Positions 1 through 13,220 of a stretch of DNA of 64,000 bases are shown piece by piece. The translations under genes were made by a program, and so were the position numbers. Positions within the stretch are counted from its first letter, which is position 1, and the number at the start of each line of letters is the position of its first letter. The stretch comes from Hirsutella rhossiliensis (taxonomy: Eukaryota; Ascomycota; Sordariomycetes; Hypocreales; Ophiocordycipitaceae), in assembly GCF_020360975.1 (NCBI RefSeq), contig NW_025408669.1, positions 4,154,001 to 4,218,000 on the forward strand, in the 5' to 3' direction. The notes under the pieces are model-generated. The model ran no database searches. It saw only the letters and a program-made list of their open reading frames with translations, and was not told the origin of the DNA.

Positions 1-3000
1 GAGTTACCGTAAGGAATACCTTTACGAGACGAAGCTACTAACTACTATACGTATAGCGATAACGGAATCTATTAGTGCCGTAAAGCTAATCTCTCTTTAA
101 GAGGAAGAGACTCCTAGGCAGTAGCTTTTAAAGCTCGAGACCTTAATAGCTCCCTCGAGGGGCTATATAACTAACCGTATTAGGAAGACCTATATAGTAT
201 ATATAGGAGCCTTCTCTACTAGAAACCTACTAGCTTCGTCGTAGCTAGCTAGGTAGGAAGAAATCCTCGAGGAAGCTAACTAATACTTCCTTATAAAAGC
301 TCTTTCCGGCTAGTAGCTATAGGATATATCTCTGCTAATAAAGCCTATTAGTAACGGTTACTCGACTATCTTTCGAGAAGCTAGCTAGGAACTAGATAAA
401 GAGGCTGCTAGAGTATAATAGTAAGTAGTCTTATTCCTTCGTGGCTAGCACTCGACCTAGACGGCTCGACCTGCTGCCCTAGTAGCTGCTATAGCCCCTA
501 TTACTATGGCTCCCGCTGCTGCTGCTGCGGCTGTTGCTCCTTTGGCTCCTCCTCCCTCGAGAGCCTTAACCCCGTCTTTAACGGCTGCCCCGGTCCCGGC
601 TCCGCCTCTTACTCCGGGCCCGGCCCTAGTCCCGTTAGTTAGACCGGCCCGACTAGTCCCCTAATAGACCTTTTAGTCCGTTAGTCGAAAAATTAGGGAA
701 CTAGTCGAAATCGAACCTCTTCGTTAAAATCAGCAATAAGGGGTAAAAAGGGGGGGCTTTTAAGTAGACCTTCCGGAAAGGGACGAGGATTCCTCGAAGA
801 GACAACGTATAAGGAGGAATCGACCTACCTACTAAGCATATAAAAAGCCCTATCGGCTAAAAGACTGCTAGTAGGTCTTCGAGGAAAACCGACCTAAAGG
901 AATTAACCCTTTAAAGAGGCTACGAGAAATAGTATAATAGTCTCTTAAGGAGGACCCCTCGTTATAAAAGAAGATAGACGAGATTTAGGTTACTAAGAAA
1001 TAGCAACTAACGCCGCTACCGTAAATTCGAGGAAAAATCGTTAGTATAGTAAATGCGGCCTTTATCTTCCCTACGGATTAATAAGGCTAAGACTAACCGT
1101 TAGAGCCCTCTAATTATCCCCTACGAAAATCAGCTATCCTTAACTCTAGTACTTCCCTTAATATCTATAATATACTCTTAAGATTCCGGTCCTTTAAGAA
1201 GGCACGAAAGGAATATCTTATTGCCGGGGAATTAACCGTATAGATAGAGGGATACGGAAGGGTAAATTTTACGATAAAATTACTTAACGGATCTATATAA
1301 ATTCTTCGAAGAAAAAGGGTAGCTTTTTACCCTCGATTTTTAATAAGCCTAATTTCCTTCCGCCTTCTTCGAGAGGAAGGAATCTTCTAAGATACGACGT
1401 CTAAGCCTACGAGGCTAGTCTAAAAGAATCAGACTATTAGGCTTATCGAGGAGAAATTAGGTTAATTCGTTCTCGAATTCTAACCTATTTATAGTAAGGA
1501 AATACTTAAGAAGTTAGCTTTCCCTACTAGGAGGAATAGGTCTACTATAAAAGACCCTCTTCTAGCAGCCTAAGGAGACGGTCTTCTTTAGCACGCACGA
1601 CTTAGTTACCCGGGCCCCCTAGCTTTATATAAGCTAGGCTAATAATAAGGCGTATAAATAAGGGGCCTAAAGACCGTCGAATGCGAATACTATAGCTAAG
1701 GAAAGACTAAGAGACGAATTTCTAGACGAACGCCTTTACGGCCGGACCAGCCGTATAAGGAAATTTAGGTCGATTAGACTAACGTCTCTAGGGACTAAGA
1801 AAGCTTTATTAGGGTAATGTTTTTTATAGACGCTTTTTTAGGGATGGTTTTCCCCTATTTCTTACGGACCTACCTAAGTAAGTATAACTAGTCTACCCTC
1901 CGGGACTTCGTTAACTAGATAAAATCCTACTTTAGCTATGAGGTAAAGAAGATATAGTCTAACGGAGAGCTATTTATAAAGGATATCTTAAATTAGCTTC
2001 GAAAAAGGGGCATTTTACCCCTCCCGTTAGCACCGAATACCTAGGCCTAGAACGGAGGGGTAGAACGATTAGGGGGTGCTATAATAGAAAGGGCCCGTAC
2101 GATAAGACTTACTATAAAGCTTCTATATAACCTTTAAAGGGAAGTCGTTAAGACCGCCTATTACCTTCGGAACCGGACCCTAAGGGACCCTAGGGGACTA
2201 AGGGACTATAGGGACCTAGAGACCCTTTTTAAGACCTAAGGAATAGACTAGAAATCCCCCTTCGAGCTCTTTATAAAGAAGAAGGCCTCGCTAGCCTACC
2301 TTCGTGCCTACGGCTATAAGGCATACGCAATAACTACCGATATATAGCTAAAAAGGAAGAAGAAAAGAAAGCTTAATCTAAGAGCCTTTATTAGTTACCT
2401 CGTTAGGTATAATTCTATGAATATCTTCCGGATCTAGATTCCTCTTCTATAAAAGGTTATTTTAACTAGGGATATAATTTTCGACGAATCTAGCTTCTTC
2501 GACGGAAAGAGGGATTAATAGCCCCTCTTACTCTCTTAACGTTAGCTAATTTAGAAGATCTAAATTCCCCCTTCCTAATAGTCTTAAGAAGAGGCCCTAG
2601 ATAAGGAAATAGAAGAAGAAACCGACGTCGAAGTAGTCGAGGATAACGCCGACTTCGAAGAAGAAGAAGAGGAAGCTACTAGATTAGATAATCTAAACGA
2701 AGAAGGAGACTATAGGAAAGCGGTAGAGCTAGAATACGCCTACCTCCCTACGCCTCCTCTTACGGAATAAGAAGAAGATCTAGAAGCAGTTTTTTTAGTT
2801 AGTCTTCCCGTCTCGGCCCCTAAGGGGGTAGGAAAGGCACCTCTCTTAAAGGATTATCCGGCTGCCTTTTTATCCCTGCTTTAAGAAGCAAAGGAAGGTA
2901 TAGGGCCCGATATAAAAGAAGACTAACCTCTCCCTTATTTCGATCGTTTTTCCGACTTCTACCTAACGCTAATAGAAGACGGTTCCTATAGAGCGTTTAT

Positions 3001-4968
3001 AGCAGGCCGGCTCTTTAAGCTATAGCTATTAGTAAGGAAGGTATAAAAAAGAGACCTCCCGGACCTACTAGTAAACTAGAAGTAGCTAGAAAAACACCCC
3101 TTTAGAGACTAGTTTTTCTAGGCCTAGAAAGACCACCTAGCCTTATATAAAGAGATAGGGTCTTTCGAAGAGGTCCTTAAGGAAAAGGTAAGAGGAAAAT
3201 AGGTCCTTAGCTATAAGTAGGTCTTTATCTATAAGACTAATAAACACGGCTTCCTTTAAAAGTATAAAGCCCGGCTAGTTATCTATAGGAATTAATAGGA
3301 AAAGGGGGATCTACCTACTAGGGCAACCACCCTAGTAGGGATGTCTTTTCGGACCCTTATAGCTATAGCAGCAGAATTCGACCTCGAGCTCGAATAGATA
3401 GATATAGTCAACGCCTTTATTAACTATCTACTTAAGGAAGAAGAAGAAGTTATCTATATACGCCTTCTACTAAGCTTCTAATAGCTAGGAAAGGTTCTAC
3501 GGCTTAGGAAAGCTCTATACGGACTACGAAGATTACCCCTTCTTTAGCAATAGCATTTAATAGGTTCCCTTAAAGCCCTAGGCTTTAAGAAAGTCCCTTA
3601 GGAACCGTGTATAATATAGAAGGAAAAAATCACGGTCTTCTTCTACGTCGATAATATTATCTAGGCCTACCTAAAAGAAAAAGAAGCTGCTACTAAGGAG
3701 GCTATACAAGGCCTATAATAAAGGTATAAAATAACTAAGCTAGGGGAGCTAAAGTAGTTCCTAGGGATACGAATCCTTCGGAATAGGTCCTAACGGACTA
3801 TCTAGCTTACCTAGGACGCCTATATCGATAAGGTCGCTTATAAATTCCTCCCTAATTCCCTCGATAAGAAGCTTCCCTCTACGCCTATATTAGACGAATA
3901 GCTTTTACCTAATCCGTCCTTTTAAGCTAGGGAGTAAGAGAAACACTAATATTAATAAAAGGTAGGCTCCCTGCATTTTTTAGCTATTTCTACTAGACCG
4001 GATATCTCTTTTACGGTCTCCTAGCTAGCTAGGTATAACTAGAATCCTAGCCCTAGGCATTAAGAAGTAGTAGATAGAGCTATCCTTTATCTCTATTTAA
4101 CGAGATTATATAGTCTATGCCTAGGAGGGCTAGAAAGGAAGAAATAAGCTATAGAAATCTTCCTTTATTCGAGCGATTCGTCCTTTATAGACAATTCCTT
4201 AAATAGAAAGAGCTTATAGGGGTATATTATATCCCTTTTTAGAGGAACTATTGCTTAGAGAGCTTCGAAATAAGCTACCGTTATAACTTTAAGTACGGAG
4301 GTAAAGCTACTAGCTCTTTTAAAAGCGTTAAAAGAAGCGATTTTCCTTAGCCGGCTACTAATATCGTTATAACTATAAATTCTATCCCTATTAGCTATAG
4401 AATGCGATAATATATAGACTATACGGATTCTTATAGAGGAAAATAGTAAGCTATCGACCTGGCTATAGTATATCGATATTTACTAGTATTAGTTACGCTA
4501 GGAGGTCTAAAGGGGACTTATTTCCGTCCGTTAGGTTCTAACGGTATTAATAAAAGCCGATGGTCTTACGAAGCCCTTGCTAAAGTAGAAGCTAGCTATC
4601 TTTTTATAGTAAATAGGGCTAGAAGACGTTTAAGAAAAGCTATCCTTAAAGGCCCGCCTTAAGAGTCTACGAGAGGAGCTAATAGCACGTATAAGAAGGT
4701 AACGTCTATAGCCGAAGAAAAGGAAGAGGCTTTTCCCTTTAGAGGGCCCCCTATTTTAATTAGGTTTTTCCCCCTTTTTCTTATAGGACTTTCCCCTCTT
4801 TAGGCCCTTTTTCCTTAAGTAAGTCTAAAAGAGCCTAGGGACCTAAAAGGGCCCCTGCTTTCCTCGAGTAAAGGGAGAAGTATAGAGCTAAGAACCTCCT
4901 CTATACGCTTACTAGCCCGAAGCTATATTAGCTATGCCCTTAAGGGGCAGGCTATAGCTAAGGGGGTA
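1..4968 (+). mobile_element. Ty1/copia LTR retrotransposon, copy 1 internal region, RIP-degraded, 5' end outside window
   Basis: Degenerate pol of a copia element read on the plus strand through many stop codons. An integrase core is readable at about 1,730-2,480. Reverse transcriptase follows at about 2,990-3,860, with the D-x-V-N-A-F motif near 3,400 and a YVDN version of the YVDD active site at 3,640-3,655. RNase H lies at about 4,000-4,700. The domain order integrase before reverse transcriptase is what defines copia. Base 1 aligns with about 17,940 of copy 2, so roughly 890 bp including the 5' LTR lie upstream of the window. The purine tract AAGGGGG ends directly before the 3' LTR. CAG and TGG codons are turned into TAG throughout, so no protein can be made. 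Confidence 0.85.
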
Positions 4969-5420
4969 TATCGTAAAGCGTAGCCTAATTTCGTAGTTCT
5001 CGGAGATATCCCTTAGCACGAGGAACTAAAGAAGCTAAAAACACCCGGTATAGAAGAAGGAAGAAGGAGCTAAAAAGAGGTATAGAAAGGAGGGTAGGGG
5101 TATAAGGGGAAGTAAAAGTAGCGATAGCTTCCTATAGAGGTAGCGAGAGATAAGACGGATAGGCTGGCAACGGCTAGAAAGGAGGGGAAAAACCGGTAAA
5201 AAGCTCGGTAGTCGAAAGGACATTAGTAGCTTCTTTAAGTAGGATCTTCTTTATTAATCGAGATGCTAGACGGGTATAAAGAGGGGCGTTAGATAAAGGA
5301 AAGAAGGATAATTAAGGCAATATAAGAATTAAATCTCTCTGCCTTGCCTATCCGACCCCTAACTTTTAATTTTACCTTTATATATTTTTATATACTTTTT
5401 ATATCTCTCTTTACGAGAGA
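4969..5420 (+). repeat. 3' LTR of copia copy 1
   Basis: Long terminal repeat shared with 30,542-31,027, with the split 5' LTR of copy 2 (15,684-15,724 plus 17,086-17,538) and with the fragment at 36,270-36,449. It starts TATCG where the less mutated 36,270 copy reads TGTCG, so the original LTR began with the canonical TG. It is shorter than the 486 bp LTR at 30,542 because of an internal deletion near 5,330. Confidence 0.8.
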
Positions 5421-8240
5421 TTTATCTTTAAATACCTTATTAACCTTAATAAAGTCTTAGTTAATATCGAACTCTTTAGTTATACGATTATAAGGGCTAA
5501 GTCGAAATTCTACTAGTAAGTAAATAAAGTTATTAGTTATATCTATAAAATAAATAGAAGGTGCCTTATAGAAGCTAAAGTTATTAAAATTAAAGAATAA
5601 ATACGATACTTTAATATAATATATATTAGAGCTTTCCTTAGTATTATAGGATACTATTAAATCTAGATTAAATAGTTCGCTATCTTAGTAAAACCCCTTA
5701 TAGACCTATTAAAGAAAGAAGTCTATTAAGAATAAGAAGACGAATAAATAAAAGTAATAGCTGCCTTTAAGGAAGCTATTACTAATCTAGTCTTTCTAGT
5801 ATCCCTCGACGTCGGCCTAGGAAGAGGAGATATTATTCTAATATATAATGCTAGTCTACTTAGCTAGGGGGTAGTCTTAATATAAATCGTTAATAGAAAG
5901 AGGCGCCTTATAAGGTTTAAAAGTAAAATATAGTTATTAATAGAAACTAAATATAATAGGATAAAGAGGGAGTATAGGGCTATATTAAGTACGCTTAAGA
6001 GACTAAGAATATACTTATACGGCGTATATTTTATCCTAAAAACTAATATATAGGTCTTAGTTAATTAACTAAAAGGTGCCCTTAAAGACGTCCTTAAAGC
6101 TATAGTAACTCGTTAGATAAGCTATATTTTCCTCTTTAACTTTACTATATAATACGTTGAAGGTAAGAAGAATAGTATAGCCGATAGACTCTTAAGAAAG
6201 CCTAAAGGACCTTCTAATATATTAGATAGGGAAATAAAAGGCGATATTAAAGAATTTATAGACTTTTACTTAAACGTAGTATAAGGGACTAAGCTATAAG
6301 GGGACTACTTAAAGGAATCAAGGATAATTATAGACTTCCTTTAAACGTTAAAACGGCCGGAGGGCCTTTTTAAATAAGACTATAAAAAGCTATATTTAAA
6401 GAGTCTAAATTTCTATATTAAAGATTAGAAGCTTTAGCGACTCCTTAAAAAGGAAGAAAGGGGACCTATACTAGTCGTAAACGACTTAAAAGAACGAAAA
6501 AGGATTATCGTAAAGTACTATACGTAAATAGGATATAAAGGATAATAAGTTATATATACGTTCTTAAAGGATAGGTATTAGTAAGCTAACCTTTAAAACG
6601 ATATTTATAGTATAATCTCTTTTTATAAAGAATACTAATACTTTATAACTAAGAGACCCTAGGAAGTTATAACTATAACTACGCCTAGCTACCCTATAAA
6701 TAAGATTTACTTCGATAGCTAGTATATACTATCTAATTATAGGTATTTATACCTTATAAAAGTATAAGACGACCTTACTAGATAGGTAGAAGTAACCTTA
6801 GTTAAAGAAATTACTATAGGAGCTATAACTAAATTTATACTCTTTATTATTTATAAGTATAGCGTAATACTATATACTATAATCGATAGAGGGCCCGAAA
6901 TAAAGAAAGACTTTAAGTATATCCTAGAGGATATAGGTATTAAAGTTATTTAAACTTCGGTATATAATCTAAAGGCGAACGTAGTAGTAGAATAAGGGCA
7001 CTAAAGGTTAATAATAGTACTTATAAAAATAGCGGAGAAAAAGGGTAAGTAGATTAAATACCTTAACTAAGTAATCCTTATAAACTAAATAGTAGTTAAA
7101 GAGTCTTATAGAATATTAGCTTTCTACCTACTATATAGATAGGAACTAGTACTACCTCTTAAAGTAAAATACCTAACTTAGCGACTAATCGACTAAGATA
7201 AAGTAAAGATAAGAGAAGAATTATTTAAAGTATAAGTATAAGTTTTAGAAAGGAAAGAAAAAGATATAAAAAAAGCTAAGAAAAGAGTAATAAGATATCG
7301 GAATTAATTAATAAAGAGGATAAATAAAGCTAATAAGTATACGATAAGGAAAGAAAGCCTATAACCTAAAGACCTTATCTTACTATTCGATATAAGACGA
7401 TTAAATAATTTAAGGAGGTAAGCTAAGTATTAAATAAGGTAGAATAGTCCCTTTTAAGTAGTATCGCGCTTAGAGTAGTCTAAGGTATATAGGATTAAGA
7501 CTTTAGATAGAATTATACTTAATAAAATAATCCTAAGAGAGTATCTAAAGAAGTTTAAAAAGGATAAAGAAGGTTAATAGTACTTTACTAAGGACGACTA
7601 GTTACTTTAAGATAAGATTACTTTCGATAAGAGGAAGAAAGAAGAAATAATAGATAAAGTAAATAATTTACTACTCTTACTAAGTAGAGAAGCCTTAGAT
7701 TAAATAGTATTATAGTTATAACGACTCCTTAATAAACCTTAGAAGGATTAAAGCTAGGAAGAGGAAGAAGAGTAACTATAGATAGCTAAGAAAGGCCTAA
7801 GGTATACGATTAAGGTTTAGCTATTATAACTTAGTAAAGTAAAAAAGGATCTTTATATAGGAGCCTTAAAGACGCTAATCTAATATAAAAAGGATAAGGT
7901 AAAAAGGAGCTAGGGAGGAAAAGGTAGTAAAGATAAAAATCTATAACTATTATAAAAAGTATACTAGAACCTAACTAGTAACTAAGGCACCGTCTAACTA
8001 TTTAATCGAAGGATAACTATAGTAGCTAAGATATTTATAAGCGCCTTACCTACTACCTTATTATTTTAAATTTTCTACTTAAAGCTCCCTAAGTAGATAA
8101 AAATAATATTTCCTACCCTTCCTTAATAATAACCTACCTTCTACTACCTTAAAAAAGACGAATAAAGATATAATTAAGTAATAAAGTAAGAAAACGAATA
8201 TTCTTACTACCTACCTCCCTTAAGAATAGGATTTTTTACT
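5421..8240 (+). mobile_element. Ty3/gypsy retrotransposon 3' portion (RT end, RNase H, integrase), RIP-degraded
   Basis: Directly after the copia LTR the plus strand reads as the end of a gypsy reverse transcriptase, then RNase H at about 5,830-6,220 (D-A-S-L, G-W/G-V-V-L and A-D-R-L-S type motifs visible) and an integrase core at about 6,590-7,250 with the ID-RGPE stretch near 6,880. The order RT, RNase H, integrase defines gypsy. The reading starts in the RT thumb exactly where the copia LTR stops, so copia copy 1 most likely inserted into this element and the upstream half lies left of the window. The same reading continues weakly to about 8,240. Stops are frequent and CpA is nearly absent. 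Confidence 0.75.
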
Positions 8241-9900
8241 TTATAGATAGGAACGTCTATTCTTTATTATAAAGGGGGAAACCCGCTATAGCGAAAATAA
8301 ACGCGCCTATAAGATAAATTTTAATATATTTTCGACTTACTAAATTAAACGTATATAACCTTAAGAGAAAAACTTTTACCGCTAAAGATAGCGACTAAAT
8401 AAAGCTACCTACTCTTAGTAAACCTACTATAGACTACTATAAAGCGAACTTAAAGACTATTTAATTATTACTTAAGAGAGAGCTCGTTAAACTTATATAA
8501 TCTTATTCTAAGTAAAACGAGTATAAGGTTAATTTCCTTCCCTTCCTTTAAGTCCTTAATAGGACTAAAGGGATTAAGGATATTATAAAGAAGATAAAAG
8601 GCAGTCTTATTACTAATATACTTATTATAAAATTTATTAGTCTTAAGGTTAGTATAGAAATTATAACTATATATATGGTTAGCGAATCTATTAAGGTTAT
8701 AAGTAGCCCTATAGTATCTAAGGAAGTACCGCTATTTATAAATAGGCGCCTTAGACGAATCCTAGATATAGTTAGCGTAAGAACCGCCGGTAGTACTTAA
8801 AAGAGAAATATACTTATAAAAAGGAAATATAATATACTTATAAGTAGAAGTTATAGTTATTTAATAAGTTCGAATATACCCTTAATAAAGGTAAGGATTA
8901 TAAGTTCTATATAAAGTAATTAAGACTACTTAAGAGTATTCTTACCGCCTTAAACTAAGCTAAGAAAAGAAGTATCTATACGGATAAGCGATTTCTATAA
9001 GGATATAGGTTACTAGCTAACGTCTATAATAAAGGGTATAAAAGACGATTTAATTATACTAACTTAGCGTGCTCTTAAGAAAGTAAGAAAGAAGAGAGTA
9101 ACCGCGCGCTTTAATCTTAAAGATATTAAGAGCTTTTAATAGAACCTATAACTAAAAGGCAATTTCTATGTAAATTAAAAACCCTTAGTAACCGATATTA
9201 TTTCTACTATAGACCTAGGTCTCGAAGTAACTATAGATCTATAGAAAAAGATAGTTAGAACGAGCTAATTAAGATTAAATAAGTTAGAGAGTCGTTACTT
9301 AAAAGTACTCTATATAAAGAGGAAAGACCTTAATACGATAATTCTAAGTAAGAAGAGTAGTAGTAATAAGGGAAGGTTATAAAAGAGTAGTTAAAGAGAG
9401 GTTAACGATATCTAGTAGCTCTTTAGTTTTAAGTTTAGCGGTCTTATAAGATATAATAAGAAAGAAGAGGTAGTCGTAAAAGGAGAAGATAAGAGGTAGC
9501 GGTCTAGAGAAATAAAGAAGATAGAGGAGAGAAGAGGAAGAAAAAGAATAAAAAGAGTAAAAAAGAAAAGAAAAGGGCAGAGATTAAATAGCTTAGTAAT
9601 TAATAACCGGTAAAAGAAGCTATTTAAGCGTAACCCTTAAATACGCCCGATACCTTACTATTATAGAGGCTAGCTAAAGTAACTAATAACCGCGCGCTTT
9701 AATAACTATTTATTCCTCTTACTATACCTTCCTTCTTCCTTCCTTCTTCTTCCTTTTATATATATATATATATATATACTCTATATACTTCCTTACTTAT
9801 AACGATCCCCTCTACTAATATAACTCTTATATATATATATAATACTTAGCCTCTTAGCGTTATAACTTAAAACTACTTACCCTAATTATTTAATCTTATC
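8241..9900. other. AT-rich RIP-mutated DNA, unclassified
   Basis: No domain that I can name. CpA and TpG are almost missing, as in the neighbouring transposons, which implies former repeat DNA. A pyrimidine-rich stretch (CCTTC repeats) and a perfect TA run of about 23 bp sit at 9,725-9,780. No intact coding sequence is visible. Confidence 0.5.
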
Positions 9901-12900
9901 TTTTTTCTTTCTTTTACTTACTCTACCCTTTCCTAAGATATAGCGGCGAACTTAAATAGTATCCTAGGCCCGGCTATAGACCTCCTTAAGAATACCGCTA
10001 TCTTCTTTAACGTACTACTATTTAAGAGTAGGAGCTCTATTTTACCTACTTACTATAGTAAAGTTAAAGTAGAAGGCAGCGAAGGGCGCTTTTACGCTAA
10101 AGATAAGGAAAAGTTTATAGACTAAGACCGATAAGACGTTTATAAGTAAAAGTAACCTCCTAAATATATTTATAGAGATCGTTAGTACTTAATACTAATA
10201 GGCCTTATTAGGCGGCGGGATATTACCCTTAAAGACGCTTAGATAATATATAAGGGCATTAAAAAGATAAACGGATTCGCTAGGAATAAGGCCTACTAAG
10301 AAGAGTATATCGTTAACGTATATAACTTTCTCTATAGAGCTATTAATAAATAATAAGCTATAAGCTTTAGCCTTAGCGCAATAATTAAAATCTTAATAAG
10401 AGGTATTAAGAATATAGTATACCCTTTACCTTACCCGCTATTAGTTTATACCGACTACTAAGGGGAACCTATCGAAGATATAGAAGATAGATATAAGAAG
10501 TACTATAAATACTTAAATAATAAGAAGTATCTAATTAAGTTTACCGCTCCTACCTTTAACCTTAGTTACTTTATATATAAATAAAGGTATATAACTAAAG
10601 TTATTAACTTTTTAGTAGGTATAAATAAAGGGGGACTTTATTAAAGGGCGTTCTTCTAAGACTATAGAGAAGGAAACCTAGTTATTTTTAATACTTAGAA
10701 AGAAGGACGATACGCTAGACTCTATACGTTCTTATAAGTATAGCGGTAGTTTCTTTATATCCTTTAAGTTCCTTATAACTTTACTTATACGCTAGTCCCT
10801 TATACTACTTAGTAAGAAGGGTAGGAATATAGCTACTTAGCCTTAATAATAATTTAATACTAGGTTAGAGGTATAGTTAGGCTATACCTTAAGATAATTA
10901 AATAGCGATACTTAAAATTTAAAGTAATTCTAAAGTAAAGGTATAGGGTAACGTAAGAAGCCCTATAGATAGATAAGATCTTATACTAAGACTAGTATTT
11001 CTTTAAGCTAAACGAAAGGATAAGTATAAAAGGCTATATCGATAGGCTAATATATAAAATCTAAGCTATCGCGGTAAATAAGCTTAATTATATATAAGCG
11101 ATATTATAAAGCGGTAGAGTTTCCTAGTAGTTTAATAGTAGGGTTAGACGATTATAAAGGATACTATTTAATTAAGGTCTAATAACCTTTAGCGGAGTCT
11201 TTCTTATAAGGATTCCTAGGAGTAAGCGGATTTACTAATATAACTATATTATCTTAAGAGACTAAGAAGAATAAGACCTCTAGGAAGTCTTAAAGGTAGT
11301 TAACCTCTTAAATAAGCTTACTAAATAGAGACTACTACTTTAAAGAGATATAGAACTAGCTTATATAGTAAGGAAAGCGAGAAAGGAGCTATCTACGCTA
11401 GCTACCTTTATAGAGTAACTTAACCTAATCGCTTAAGCTATACGCGGTTTCTTTATAAAACTCCTCCTTAAAAAGACCCTTAACTATCTAATTATATTAA
11501 TAGGAATCGAGAATAGACCTAGTCCTTCGTTACCTTAAGCGTTAACTAAATTAAGCTCCTTATTTAAACTAAGTAGCCTTTCCTTAAGTAACCTTAAGAT
11601 AGGATCCCTACCCTAGATCCTATAAAGGAGAGAGCTAAGCGCCTTTACTAGTCCCTTTATCTATATAGAAATAACGCCTTTATTCTCCCCCTTTAATATA
11701 TAGCTAATTAGGCTTACTCCTTACCTATTACTAATAACTCCTTTAAACGTATAAAGAAGCGAAAGACTTATAACTATACCCCTACTAATAACCTAATAAG
11801 GAGCTAGTAGGGAAGAAAGGTAGATAGCCCGACTACTAACTCGCCCTAGGACTCCGAAATTACTAGGCGCTTAGTTAATTACCCTAAGGCTAAAGACTTT
11901 AGTAATACCTATAGTATGCCCCGTTACTCCCTAAAAATAAAGTATAGTAATAGCCTCTCTAGCTATAGTCCCTATAAGGTTTATACTAGGTTTTAAACCC
12001 TCCTAGGTTAAAGGAGTTAAAAACCTAGGAATATATTAAAACTACCGCTAGGATATTAACGACTATAATTCTATATATTTACGTAGGACTACTAGTAACG
12101 TAATAACGATTAGCCTATAAGACTCTATAGCTTATTTAATCTAGCTATACTTAAAGCTATAGACTAGTAAAAACGCTAACTACTTTATTTCCTTAACGCC
12201 CTTAGGAATAATAAGCGCGAATACTTAGGAGCGTATATAGAGGGTAGTAGATAATTATCTAAAGAAGGAAGTACGCGAGTAAAAATAGAAAAGAGCTAAA
12301 CGAGTAGCTTATAAGTAAAGGGAGGAATAAAGGACGTAAAGGGAAAGAATTATAGTAAAGGAGAAAAGTTCTATCGACGGTTCGTTTACTTACTTATATA
12401 CTTAGGAAGAGAACCTTACTTATTATTATCGCGTCCTTTTTATTAGTATCTTAGGTTAAAAAGTTACTAGGAAAGAGTTTAATAAGGAAGATCGCACCCT
12501 TATAGATATTAGCCCGTTAAAGGGATAAGACCCTTAGTACTCCCCTTCTAACTTACTTCTAAGTATACTTAAAGGCGTTATAAAGACCTCGATTATTTAA
12601 TTAAGTATCTTTCTTAATTATAGTTAATTTAAATTTTTATTTTTCCCCTTTAAAGTAGATACCGCTAGTTATATAACTCTAGTAAAGATAAAAAGGCATA
12701 AAGTAAAGAAATCTCTAAGACTTATATTTATAACCTAAGGCCCTTAGAGTTATATATAGGTTAAATAATTAGATACTTATATAGTTAATTACTTTATTAA
12801 TCCTTAGCTATATACTACGTATACTTTAGGTATATACCCTCGTCCCTATTAAATTACCTAAGAGCGCTTAGGTATAATCTCTTTATTAGTATTAGTATCG

Positions 12901-13220
12901 CTAATAAAGGTTATAGACTTATAAGTTTCTTAGTTTATAAAGGTAGGCTTATTAATAGTTAGAGTTAAGGTATTTAGTAAGGTAATAAGGGTATAACCCT
13001 CGCTAACGTTAGGTCTTAGACTAAAAGTCTCTTAAAACTAAGATTCCTTTATACCTTTCTTAGCTTTCTTTATTAAAAAGGAACTAGCGTTACTATAAGA
13101 CTTCTAAGCTAATCGCTTATACTTTAAAGGCGAACCCGCTAATACCTACTCTTATATATAGTTTAGGAAATAAGCGTTATAGTTCTTTATTTTCTTTAGT
13201 ATAAAGGGTATTATTATTAA
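9901..13220 (+). other. RIP-degraded coding-like DNA, possibly gag-protease of an LTR element
   Basis: One plus-strand reading stays recognisably protein-like if RIP stops (TAG/TAA from CAG/CAA/TGG) are read through from about 9,950 to 11,000. Near 12,650 there is a V-D-T-A-S stretch that resembles the D-T/S-G-A active site of a retroviral-type aspartic protease. No zinc knuckle or reverse transcriptase was recognised downstream, so the assignment to a retroelement is weak and it could equally be another repeat family. Confidence 0.3.

Noticed and set aside
5035..5223. Short Leu/Ser-rich open frame
   Set aside because: It falls inside the copia LTR and is broken in the other LTR copies.
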